Below are positions 7,882 through 16,143 of a stretch of 64,000 bases of DNA, one piece after another. Position numbers and translations under genes: made by a program. The DNA lies in assembly GCF_022761015.1 (NCBI RefSeq), contig NZ_JAKWJQ010000001.1, positions 682,001 to 746,000 on the forward strand, written 5' to 3'. The notes beneath the pieces were generated by a model. That model did no database searches, was not told where the DNA came from, and worked only from the letters and a program-made list of their open reading frames with translations. How positions within the stretch are numbered: the stretch's first letter is position 1; the number at the start of each line of letters is the position of its first letter. This stretch comes from Humibacter sp. RRB41 (GTDB lineage Bacteria; Actinomycetota; Actinomycetes; Actinomycetales; Microbacteriaceae).

Positions 7882-10371
7882 ATGCCCTTCGTTTCCGCCA
7901 CCTTCACCCCGATCAGCGCCGGCTGGACGGTGACCGCCCTCGACGGCCCGCTGCCGGCGGGATTCGACGCCGCTGCCGTCCCCGCCGTCGTGCCGGGCTG
8001 CGTGCACACCGACCTGCTGCGCGCCGGCCTGATCGTCGACCCGTTCGACGGCGACAACGAGTCGCACCAGCAGTGGATCGGCGACACCGTGTGGCGCTAC
8101 GACGCGGCGTTCGAATGGACGGACGACGGGAACACGCGGCACGACCTCGTCGCGTACGGGCTCGACACGGTCGCGACGATCGAGCTCAACGGTGTCGAGG
8201 TGGCGCGCACCCAGAACCAGCACCGGTCGTACCGGTTCGATGTGCGTGAGCACCTGCTGGTCGGCCGCAACGAACTCAGCGTCACGTTCGCGGCACCGGT
8301 CGCCGAAGCCGAGCGCCGGGATGCCGTGCACGGCTCGTGGCCGCACGTGAACCATCACCCGTTCAACCAGCTGCGCAAGCAGGCGTCCAACTTCGGATGG
8401 GACTGGGGCATCGACGTCGCCACCAGCGGCATCTGGCAGCCGATCGGGATCGACTCCTGGACGGGTGCTCGCATCGCCTCGGTGCGGCCGCTCGTCGATG
8501 TGGAGGGCGCAGACGGCATCGCCACCGTCCACGTCGAACTGGAGCGCGATGGGGTGCGGTACGACGGGCCGATCACCGTCACGGCCCGGGTCGGCGAGCG
8601 GAGTGCTGAGGCGACTGTCGACGCCGACCAGGTGCTGGCATCCGTCGTGGTGCGTGTTCCTTCCGCCCGGTTGTGGTGGCCTGTCGGTCATGGCGATCAG
8701 CCGCTTTACGACGTCGCCGTCGGGTTGCGCGGAACTCACGCTGCCTGGAACGGACGTGTCGGGTTCCGCACTGTCGAGGTCGACACGTCGCCCGACGCGG
8801 CAGGCAACCGGTTCGTCGTGCGTGTGAACGGCGAAGACGTGCTCGTGCGCGGCGTGAACTGGATCCCCGACCACGCCTTCAGCGGGGAGCAGGATCGTGC
8901 ACGGTACGCGCGCCGTCTCGCGGATGCGACCGAGGCCAACGTCAACTTGATCAGGGTCTGGGGCGGCGGAATCTACGAGTCCGACGATTTCTACGAGCTG
9001 GCGGACGAGGCCGGTCTGCTGGTCTGGCAGGACTTCCTGTTCGCGTGCGCCGCATACTCCGAAGAGGAGTGGCTGGCGGCCGAGGTCGAGGCGGAGGCGC
9101 GCGAGCAGATCACTCGCTTGTCGTCGCATCCGTCGCTCGCGATCTGGAACGGCAACAACGAGAACATCTGGGCATATGTGGAGTGGGGATGGCGACAGAG
9201 TCTCGGTGACCGCGGCTGGGGCGACAACTACTACCGGCGGCTTCTGCCCGATCTGCTCGCCGAGCTCGACCCGACCCGGCCGTACTCGCCCGCCAGCCCG
9301 TTCTCCTTCGTCGACTACGCGCACCCGAACGACGAGCGCAACGGCACCATGCACATCTGGGATGTCTGGAACCAGCGCGACTACACCGCGTACCGCGACC
9401 ACGCGCCGAGGTTCGTCAGCGAGTTCGGTTTCCAGGGCCCGCCAGCATGGTCGACGCTGACCCGGGTCGTGCACGACCAGCCGCTTGATCCGTACGGTCC
9501 CCAGATGCTGGTTCACCAGAAGGCCGAGAGCGGCAACCTGAAGCTCGAGCTGGGCATGGCTGCTCACCTTCCGACCCCGCGCACGATCGAGGACTGGCAC
9601 TGGGCGACCCAGCTGAACCAGGCGCAGGCCATCCGCTTCGGCGTCGAGCACTTCCGCTCGCTCACCCCGCACAACACGGGAACGATCCTCTGGCAGCTCA
9701 ACGACGACTGGCCGGTCGTGTCGTGGGCGGCCGTCGACTTCGACGAGCACCGCAAACCGTTGTGGCACGCGATGCGCGATGCCTATGCACCCCGCCTGGC
9801 GACGATTCAGCCTCGAGACGGTGGGCTGTCCCTCGTGCTGGTGAACGACGCGGCGGATGCCTTCACCGGCACTGCCCTCGTGCGTCGGGTGGCCTTCGGC
9901 GGTTCCGTGCTCGCCGAGGTGGGCATCGAGGCGAACGTGGGCGCCCGCGGCGTGACGACGATCCCGCTTCCCGAAGACGTCGCGACGTTCGGCGACGCGT
10001 CGGCCGAGGTGATCGTGGTCACGGTCGACGGGTTCGGCCGAGCGCTGTTCGACGGAGCCGAGGTGCGCGACCAGCAGCTGCGGCAGGACGCGCTCGAGGC
10101 ATCCGCCGCTCATGTCGACGGCGGCTACCGTGTCGTCGTCACGGCGCGCAGCTACGTGCGCGACGTCTTCGTCGCTGTAGACAGGGTGGACCCTCGTGCC
10201 ACCGTCGACGCGGGTCTGGTGACTCTGCTGGCCGGCGAGTCCGCGACGTTCGAGGTGCGCTCCGACGCGGCGGTGGATCCCGAGTCGTTCACCACCGCGC
10301 TGGTGCTGCGATCGGCGAACGACCTGCACGCGGCTGTTCCTCGAACCGACGAAGAGATACTTGTCTCATGA
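7882..10371 (+). CDS. Beta-mannosidase, glycoside hydrolase family 2
   Basis: An 829-residue exo-glycosidase releasing beta-linked mannose from manno-oligosaccharide ends, without a signal peptide and so cytoplasmic. The N-terminal sugar-binding domain is followed by a beta-sandwich and a TIM barrel. The general acid/base is Glu427 in WNGNNEN and the nucleophile Glu514 in FVSEFGFQ. The W-N-G-N-N-E form and the 87-residue spacing fit GH2 mannosidases rather than beta-galactosidases. Start at 7882 (MPFVSATF) is preferred over an upstream GTG at 7828 because homologues begin with a short lead into GW-x-V. It hydrolyses what the upstream transporter brings in. Its stop overlaps the next start. 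Confidence 0.9.
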   Translation: MPFVSATFTPISAGWTVTALDGPLPAGFDAAAVPAVVPGCVHTDLLRAGLIVDPFDGDNESHQQWIGDTVWRYDAAFEWTDDGNTRHDLVAYGLDTVATIELNGVEVARTQNQHRSYRFDVREHLLVGRNELSVTFAAPVAEAERRDAVHGSWPHVNHHPFNQLRKQASNFGWDWGIDVATSGIWQPIGIDSWTGARIASVRPLVDVEGADGIATVHVELERDGVRYDGPITVTARVGERSAEATVDADQVLASVVVRVPSARLWWPVGHGDQPLYDVAVGLRGTHAAWNGRVGFRTVEVDTSPDAAGNRFVVRVNGEDVLVRGVNWIPDHAFSGEQDRARYARRLADATEANVNLIRVWGGGIYESDDFYELADEAGLLVWQDFLFACAAYSEEEWLAAEVEAEAREQITRLSSHPSLAIWNGNNENIWAYVEWGWRQSLGDRGWGDNYYRRLLPDLLAELDPTRPYSPASPFSFVDYAHPNDERNGTMHIWDVWNQRDYTAYRDHAPRFVSEFGFQGPPAWSTLTRVVHDQPLDPYGPQMLVHQKAESGNLKLELGMAAHLPTPRTIEDWHWATQLNQAQAIRFGVEHFRSLTPHNTGTILWQLNDDWPVVSWAAVDFDEHRKPLWHAMRDAYAPRLATIQPRDGGLSLVLVNDAADAFTGTALVRRVAFGGSVLAEVGIEANVGARGVTTIPLPEDVATFGDASAEVIVVTVDGFGRALFDGAEVRDQQLRQDALEASAAHVDGGYRVVVTARSYVRDVFVAVDRVDPRATVDAGLVTLLAGESATFEVRSDAAVDPESFTTALVLRSANDLHAAVPRTDEEILVS

Positions 10372-11264
10372 ATGATCCTCGACATGAGCCCGCCGCCATC
10401 GGGATGGCGTTCGTGCGTTCGCCGGGCGGCGTGGATCCGTTCTACAGCGAGGTCATCGCCGGTATGGAGGACGTGCTGCACCCGCGCGGCATGCGCGTGC
10501 TCATGCAGACCGTGCCGACGGTGGCCGACGAGGCCGTCGTCTATCGGCGGTGGGCGGAGACGAGCGCCGTTGCGGGCATCGTGATCAGCGACCTGACGGT
10601 CGACGACCCGAGAGCCGCGCTGCTCACGTCCCTTGGCGTTCTCCACGTGACACTCGGCGAGCCGGAGGATGCCGCGGGCGGCTCTGTGGTGCGCGTTGAC
10701 AACTACACGACGATGGTGCGCGCGGTGCAGCAGCTCGCTGCGCTCGGGCATCGCGTGATCGGTCGGGTGTCCGGGCCGGAGCAACTCCTTCACACCCAGA
10801 CCAGGTCCGTCGCCTTCGCCGACGCGATCGCCAGTGCAGGGGCGGCCGGCCACACGACGGTCGGGGACTACTCGGCGGTCAGCGGCGTGGCGGGCATCCA
10901 TGACCTGCTCGCCCGACAGGAACCGCCGACGGCCGTTCTCTTCGACAACGACATGATGGCGGTCGCCGGACTGGATGCCGCCCAGCGCGCAGGCCTCTCG
11001 GTCCCGTCCGACCTCTCCGTGCTCGCGTGGGACGACTCGACGCTGTGCCGTCTGGCGTCGCCGCCCCTGTCGGCGATGAGCCACGACGTGCGGGAACTCG
11101 GATCCCTCGCGGCGACGGCACTGCTGACGGTGATCGGCGGCGGGGAGGCGCAGGACGTGACGGCGCCACTGGCCGAGTTCATCGCACGGGGATCGACCGC
11201 TGCGCCGCCTGCATCACCGGCAGACGGGGCGCAGATCACCCCCAGCACGACCGCGTATCCTTGA
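10368..11264 (+). CDS. LacI-type sugar-binding sensor domain without HTH
   Basis: A 298-residue protein with the periplasmic-binding-like core of LacI/GalR regulators: IGMAFVR near the N-terminus, PTAVLFDNDMMAVAGLDAAQ, GLSVPSDLSVLAWDDS and the final domain-swap strand region. The normal 55-residue N-terminal helix-turn-helix and hinge are absent. The only start is the ATGA overlap with the mannosidase stop, and upstream sequence in this frame is the mannosidase shadow. It has no signal peptide. It cannot bind DNA by the usual mechanism, so it may be a co-regulator or a ligand buffer. Confidence 0.8.
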   Translation: MNDPRHEPAAIGMAFVRSPGGVDPFYSEVIAGMEDVLHPRGMRVLMQTVPTVADEAVVYRRWAETSAVAGIVISDLTVDDPRAALLTSLGVLHVTLGEPEDAAGGSVVRVDNYTTMVRAVQQLAALGHRVIGRVSGPEQLLHTQTRSVAFADAIASAGAAGHTTVGDYSAVSGVAGIHDLLARQEPPTAVLFDNDMMAVAGLDAAQRAGLSVPSDLSVLAWDDSTLCRLASPPLSAMSHDVRELGSLAATALLTVIGGGEAQDVTAPLAEFIARGSTAAPPASPADGAQITPSTTAYP

Positions 11265-11271
11265 CGTCATC

Positions 11272-11445
11272 ATGAACGGCGTATGGGCAGGCATCATCTG
11301 GGCGCTCGCGCCAACCGTGCTGGTGGGCCTCGTGTTCTGGGTTGTGATGAGCTCGGTGGTGCGCGCCGATCGCAGCGAGCGCAAGGCGTACGCCAAGGTC
11401 GAAGCCCAGGAGCGGGCCCGTCGCGGCCTGCCGGGCAAGTCGTAG
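11272..11445 (+). CDS. Small single-pass membrane protein
   Basis: 57 residues starting MNGVWAGIIW, with one membrane helix at about residues 8-30 followed by a basic, charged tail (RADRSERKAY). It sits eight bases after the sensor gene and before cardiolipin synthase. No known function is recognised; the composition and clean start make it a credible gene. Confidence 0.55.
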   Translation: MNGVWAGIIWALAPTVLVGLVFWVVMSSVVRADRSERKAYAKVEAQERARRGLPGKS

Positions 11446-11629
11446 GCGCTGGCATCCTCCGCCGCTACGGGTGATCTGCCGATCGGCGTTCACTCGCCCG
11501 CTCTGCTGAGTGCTAGCGTCAGCCGCAGCGTCGCAGGGGAAGCGACAGCGGATGCGTGTGGTGCATCAGGCCGAGCATCCGTCGTCGCGTGCGGTGTGCG
11601 ACGCGACCGTTGCTGCATGAGGGAGTGGC

Positions 11630-13093
11630 ATGGACAGTGGCACCTTGACGTGGATCATCATCGTGCTGGCGCTCGTCGTGGACTTCGCACTGCGCATCGT
11701 CGCCATCATCGTGATTCCGCGCAACCGACGACCGACGTCGGCAACCGCGTGGTTGCTCGCCATCTACTTCATCCCCTACATCGGATGGCTGTTCTTCCTC
11801 TTGATCGGCAGTTTCAAGCTGCCGAAACAGCGCCGCCTTCGCCAGCAGCAGGTCAACGAGTTCATCCTGGAGTCCACAGAGGGAATCGAGCGCGTGCGAC
11901 GCGACACCCCGTGGCCGCCCTGGCTGGGGTCCGTCGTCACGCTCAACCGCAATCTCGGCGCGATGCCTCTTGTCGGCGGCAACACGTCGCTGCTCATCGG
12001 CGACTATCAGGGCTCGTTGGATGCCATGACCGACGCCGTGAACGAGGCGACACGCTACGTGCACGTCGAGTTCTACATCCTCAGCTGGGACCAGACGACG
12101 GGGCCGTTCTTCGACGCACTCGAGGCCGCGGTGAAGCGCGGCGTCGTTGTGCGCGTTCTGCTCGATCACATCGCCTCGCTGCGAACACGGGATTACAAGC
12201 GCACCATCAAGCGGCTCACGAGCATGGGCGCGCAGTGGCAGTTGATGCTGCCGGTGCAACCGTTCAAGGGCAAGTACCAGCGACCCGACCTGCGCAACCA
12301 CCGCAAGCTGCTCGTTGTCGACGGGCACGTCGGCTTCATGGGCTCCCAGAACGTCATCGACCGCAGCTACAACAAGAAGTCCAACCTCAGGCGCGGCCTG
12401 AAGTGGAAGGAACTGGTCACTCGCCTCGAGGGGCCGATCGTCGCCGGGCTCAACGCGATCTTCATCACCGACTGGTATCTCGAGACAGACGATCTGCTGG
12501 ATCGCGAGCGAGACCCGGTCGAGCCTGTGAGGTCCGACGACGAGATCGACTGCCAGCTCGTGCCCAGTGGTCCTGGATTCGAGGGCGAGAACAACCTGAA
12601 GCTGTTCCTCGCACTGCTTTATTACGCAACGGACCGCATCATCATCACGTCCCCGTATTTCGTGCCGGACGAAGCCATGCTGACCGCGTTGACCACCGCG
12701 GTGCAGCGTGGCATCCACGTCGAGCTCTTCGTTTCGGAGATCGGTGACCAGGGTCTCGTCTATCACGCTCAGCGGTCGTACTACGAGCAGCTGTTGCGTG
12801 CGGGCGTGACGATCTGGATGTACAAGGCCCCGTACATCCTGCACGCCAAGCACTTCACGATCGACGACGAGGTCGCGGTGATCGGCTCGAGCAATATGGA
12901 CATGCGGTCGTTCCAGTTGAACGCCGAGATCTCGCTCATGGTGCGGGGTAGGTCGTTCGTCGCCGACATGCGGCGGGTGGAGCAGGGGTACCGCGACGCC
13001 AGCAGGCAGCTGCTGCTCGAGGACTGGCTGAAGCAGCCCTTGCGTTCGACCGTGCTCGACAACCTGGCGCGGCTGACGTCGGCGCTGCAGTAG
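11630..13093 (+). CDS. cls: Cardiolipin synthase (phospholipase D family)
   Basis: A 487-residue membrane enzyme that condenses phosphatidylglycerol to cardiolipin. Two N-terminal membrane helices (residues about 5-27 and 37-58) precede two PLD catalytic repeats: H224-x-K in HRKLLVVDG and H405-x-K in HAKHFTIDD, each followed by the downstream GSxN element (MGSQN, IGSSN). Length and layout match bacterial ClsA-type enzymes. A GAGGGAGTGGC stretch lies just before the ATG. Confidence 0.94.
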   Translation: MDSGTLTWIIIVLALVVDFALRIVAIIVIPRNRRPTSATAWLLAIYFIPYIGWLFFLLIGSFKLPKQRRLRQQQVNEFILESTEGIERVRRDTPWPPWLGSVVTLNRNLGAMPLVGGNTSLLIGDYQGSLDAMTDAVNEATRYVHVEFYILSWDQTTGPFFDALEAAVKRGVVVRVLLDHIASLRTRDYKRTIKRLTSMGAQWQLMLPVQPFKGKYQRPDLRNHRKLLVVDGHVGFMGSQNVIDRSYNKKSNLRRGLKWKELVTRLEGPIVAGLNAIFITDWYLETDDLLDRERDPVEPVRSDDEIDCQLVPSGPGFEGENNLKLFLALLYYATDRIIITSPYFVPDEAMLTALTTAVQRGIHVELFVSEIGDQGLVYHAQRSYYEQLLRAGVTIWMYKAPYILHAKHFTIDDEVAVIGSSNMDMRSFQLNAEISLMVRGRSFVADMRRVEQGYRDASRQLLLEDWLKQPLRSTVLDNLARLTSALQ

Positions 13094-13225
13094 GGGCAGT
13101 AAGAGCTGAGACACTCCGCCATCACAACCGGCGGCGAGCGGATGCCGACGCGCCCACCTGTGGATGACCGTCGACCCTCGGCGCGGACTCCGATACCCTG
13201 GCGACTCGACGACAAGGAGACCGCT

Positions 13226-14401
13226 GTGGCGATCTACGGTACGCAGAGCAAGCCATCGAGCAAACGCACGAGCGTGCTCGGAGTGTGGGGCGCACGCATC
13301 GTGCTCATCGTCGTGGGGGTGTGCGCGATCATCTCGGTCGTGTTCATCCTCTTCGGCGCGGGTGGAGGCACGCTCAGCCGGGTGATCAGCACCGACGTGG
13401 CGCTCATCCTCTTCGCCCTGCTCGTCTGGCTCGACACGACGATCGGCACCTACCGGCCGGAGTGGTTCGAGTTCTCATCGCTTGCGACGGATGCCTACAT
13501 CCTGTTGCTCTGGATCCTCGTCATCTGGACTGACCCGAACGACGGCGTGCTCAACCTGCCGACCGCGATCTGGCACGGTTTCCTCTGTCTGATCTTCATC
13601 AGGGGCATGCTCGCGCTGGTCGACCTCGTGAGGCTCCTGGTCCGCATCTGGTTCACGTCGGTCACCAGGGTGCTCTCCTACATCGCGGGAGCCGCGTTCG
13701 GAGCCATGGCAGTGCTCGTCACGATCCCGGCACCGTATCCGTTCAACGGACTCTGGGACTACGACATCTACGGCCGCATCGTGGCCTCGCTCGCCGTGAT
13801 CGGCGGCGTCTCGCTCGTGCTGATTCCGCTCTGGGGTCTGCTGATCAACCGCACGCACGGCGTCCGGCGCACTTCCACGGCGGCGTACCCTGCGTACGGT
13901 GCGCCGTACGGCGGGTATCCGCAGGCGCCGGCCCCCGGCTATTCGCAGCCCGGCTACGCGCAGCCCGGGTACCCGCGACCGGCCTACCCGCAGCCTGGCT
14001 ATCCGCAACAGGCGCAGCCGGCGGCATCCGCTCCGGCCCCGGTACCCGCACCGAGCGTCCCGCCCGTTGCACAGGTGCCCGCTCCGCCGGTGCACACCGT
14101 CTCGGCCCCTGCAGTTCCGGATGCCGCTGCATCGGCGCCACTGGCTCCCGACGCGCCGGAGACTTCCGCCGCTGTCGACGCAACACCGCCCGAGCCGACT
14201 CCCGGTCCTGTTGCTGCGACCGCGCACGCGTCGCACCCGCCGCTGGCCTGGCCACGGCTGTCCGACGGCCGCCCCGTTCCGGCCGGGAACGACGCAAAGC
14301 CGGACTTCGCCGCTGTCGCCGGCTACGCGCTGGCCTGGCCGAACTTCGCTGATGGCACGCCCGTGCCCGCGGGCCCCGACGGCAGGCCGCTGTACAGCTG
14401 A
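13226..14401 (+). CDS. Membrane protein with Pro/Tyr-rich cytoplasmic tail
   Basis: 391 residues from GTG 13226, chosen because AAGGAG lies at 13214-13219. The N-terminal half has about six membrane helices. From about residue 220 it becomes low complexity, with PGY/QPGY repeats and then Pro-Ala linker. The tail ends in two copies of an LAWPxxxDGxPVPAGxD motif (LAWPRLSDGRPVPAGND and LAWPNFADGTPVPAGPD). The tail resembles those that mediate protein contacts at actinobacterial membranes, but no function is recognised. Confidence 0.75.
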   Translation: MAIYGTQSKPSSKRTSVLGVWGARIVLIVVGVCAIISVVFILFGAGGGTLSRVISTDVALILFALLVWLDTTIGTYRPEWFEFSSLATDAYILLLWILVIWTDPNDGVLNLPTAIWHGFLCLIFIRGMLALVDLVRLLVRIWFTSVTRVLSYIAGAAFGAMAVLVTIPAPYPFNGLWDYDIYGRIVASLAVIGGVSLVLIPLWGLLINRTHGVRRTSTAAYPAYGAPYGGYPQAPAPGYSQPGYAQPGYPRPAYPQPGYPQQAQPAASAPAPVPAPSVPPVAQVPAPPVHTVSAPAVPDAAASAPLAPDAPETSAAVDATPPEPTPGPVAATAHASHPPLAWPRLSDGRPVPAGNDAKPDFAAVAGYALAWPNFADGTPVPAGPDGRPLYS

Positions 14402-14436
14402 CCCCCTGAACCGTCACATGTGCTCGCGCTGCGGCG

Positions 14437-15420
14437 TCACTCACGCGGCTTGAGCCGCACGGTCGGCATCACCGGTGCCGGCAGCGGACGCCCGGGATAC
14501 TCGGCGACCGTGCCGAAACGCCCGGAGGCATCCGTGCCGTCGATCACCTCGTGCTGCCACTGCTCGCGGGATTCCGCAACGTCCTCGTGCGTGCGGCCGA
14601 TGAAGTTCCACCACATCACGATCTGCTCGCCGAGCGGCTCACCACCCAGCAGCAGCACGCGGGCTCCGCCGACGGACGCCAGGTGCAAGTCCGTGCGCCC
14701 CGGCGGCACGTAGGCGAGATGGCGATGCGGCACCTCGACACCGTCGACCGTGATGTCGCCGAGGTCGAGCAGGATGCCGTGCTCGAAGCCCGACCGCACG
14801 TCCAGCACCACGGAGCCGCCGGCATCCAGATCCAGCTGGGCGCCGAGCAGCGGGCTGAACACCGTCGCCTGGCCGGATGCGCCGCCCAGCTCCCCGATGA
14901 ACACGCGCGCGACTGCATCCCCGATGCGTGAGGGCGTCGGCACCGTGCGCTCGAAGAACGGCTGCTGGTCGCGCCAGGCATCAGGAAGAGCGAGCCAGAG
15001 CTGCGCGCCATGCAGCACTGTCGTCTCCGGGGTCGAATCCTCGGAATGACTGATCCCGTGTCCGGCCGTCATCAGGTTCAGTTCGCCTGGGCGCACCATC
15101 GCGTGCGACCCGACGCTGTCGCGGTGCTCGATCTCGCCCTGGAACAGCCAGCTCACGGTCTGGAGTCCGGTGTGCGGATGCGGCGGCACGCGCATCCCTC
15201 CGGTGATCGACACGTCGTCCGGGCCGTAGTGGTCGAGAAAGCACCAGCCGCCGATGGTCGATTTCTTGCGCTGGGGGAGCGTGCGATGCACGGGCATCGC
15301 GCGCGGTCCGCCGAGCGGAACATCGCGCGGTTCGAGAAGCGTGATGCCGCCGGCATCCGCCGCTTCGCACTCGGCGACGAGTTCGGCGGGATGCCTCTCC
15401 AGGTTGCTCATGTGCGGCAT
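14437..15420 (-). CDS. Pirin family protein
   Basis: A 327-residue bicupin. The metal-binding set of pirins is visible as HPHTGLQTVSW and, about 45 residues later, GHGISHSED, with the fold-typical GGWCFLDHYGP near residue 56. Some members are quercetin dioxygenases or redox-sensing cofactors. A second ATG three codons in (15411) has better ribosome-binding-site spacing and may be the real start. Convergent with the preceding gene. Confidence 0.9.
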   Translation of the reverse strand: MPHMSNLERHPAELVAECEAADAGGITLLEPRDVPLGGPRAMPVHRTLPQRKKSTIGGWCFLDHYGPDDVSITGGMRVPPHPHTGLQTVSWLFQGEIEHRDSVGSHAMVRPGELNLMTAGHGISHSEDSTPETTVLHGAQLWLALPDAWRDQQPFFERTVPTPSRIGDAVARVFIGELGGASGQATVFSPLLGAQLDLDAGGSVVLDVRSGFEHGILLDLGDITVDGVEVPHRHLAYVPPGRTDLHLASVGGARVLLLGGEPLGEQIVMWWNFIGRTHEDVAESREQWQHEVIDGTDASGRFGTVAEYPGRPLPAPVMPTVRLKPRE

Positions 15421-15534
15421 CCTAGGTGGGGCCGCACCGGAGCGCTCCGATCGCCCGCCCTTTCAGCACAACGGACGAAGCAGACAGCCCGTTTCGAGCG
15501 GATCGAGACATCCTGCTCCCTCTACGATGTAGGC

Positions 15535-15972
15535 ATGCCGCGCCGCCGTTTCGCCCACACCGTCATGGCCTCAGCCGTCGCCGTTCTCGCGGTGGTCGCC
15601 CTTGCGGGATGCGCGCAGAATTCGACCAAGCCGATCACCGATTACAAGGGCGAGCCGAAGGGCGTCGACGCTCCGGCGAACAGCGCCGGCGGGGCACCGT
15701 TCTCGGTCTGGCTGAAGGGCGGCGACCAGTTCTCGGTCACGCTCTACGGCAGTTCGACCTGCCCGCCGCGAGTGACGCGCTTCGCGCTCACCGGGCACAA
15801 CAAGATGGAGCTCACGGTGCCCGACCCCGCCGCGAAGGGCAAGATCTGCACCATGGACTACGTGCCGCACACCACCGTCTTCTCGACGCCGAACACGATC
15901 GACCGCAAATCGGATGTCTCGATCACCGGCCAGAGCATGACCTGGGTGCTGAACGCACTGACGTCGAAGTAG
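15535..15972 (+). CDS. Small secreted lipoprotein
   Basis: 145 residues with a lipoprotein signal peptide ending LAGC (Cys26). The mature domain has two cysteines (SSTCPPR and KGKICTMD) about 40 residues apart that could form a disulphide, and an immunoglobulin-like beta-strand pattern. Start ATG 15535 follows a TACGATGTAGG sequence. Conserved-type actinobacterial lipoprotein; function unknown. Confidence 0.8.
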   Translation: MPRRRFAHTVMASAVAVLAVVALAGCAQNSTKPITDYKGEPKGVDAPANSAGGAPFSVWLKGGDQFSVTLYGSSTCPPRVTRFALTGHNKMELTVPDPAAKGKICTMDYVPHTTVFSTPNTIDRKSDVSITGQSMTWVLNALTSK

Positions 15973-16143
15973 AGGTCGCCCGTCTCGCCACCGTCACGCC
16001 GACGGCGAACAGGGCCCATCGACGCGCTCCCGCTGATTACCCTCGAAGTATCGGAGCCGACGTGCAGGCATCCGGATGTCCCGCGATTGAGCGCGGGGAC
16101 CTCCCGCCGGCACTCCGCCAGCGGCGCCGCAAGGAGTGACCAC

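Noticed and set aside
6415-10329. 1304-codon open frame on the minus strand
   Set aside because: Antisense to the ATPase and mannosidase genes, which carry clear motifs. Arg/Val/Asp-rich shadow composition.
11519-13114. 531-codon minus-strand frame
   Set aside because: Antisense of cardiolipin synthase, which has both HKD motifs.
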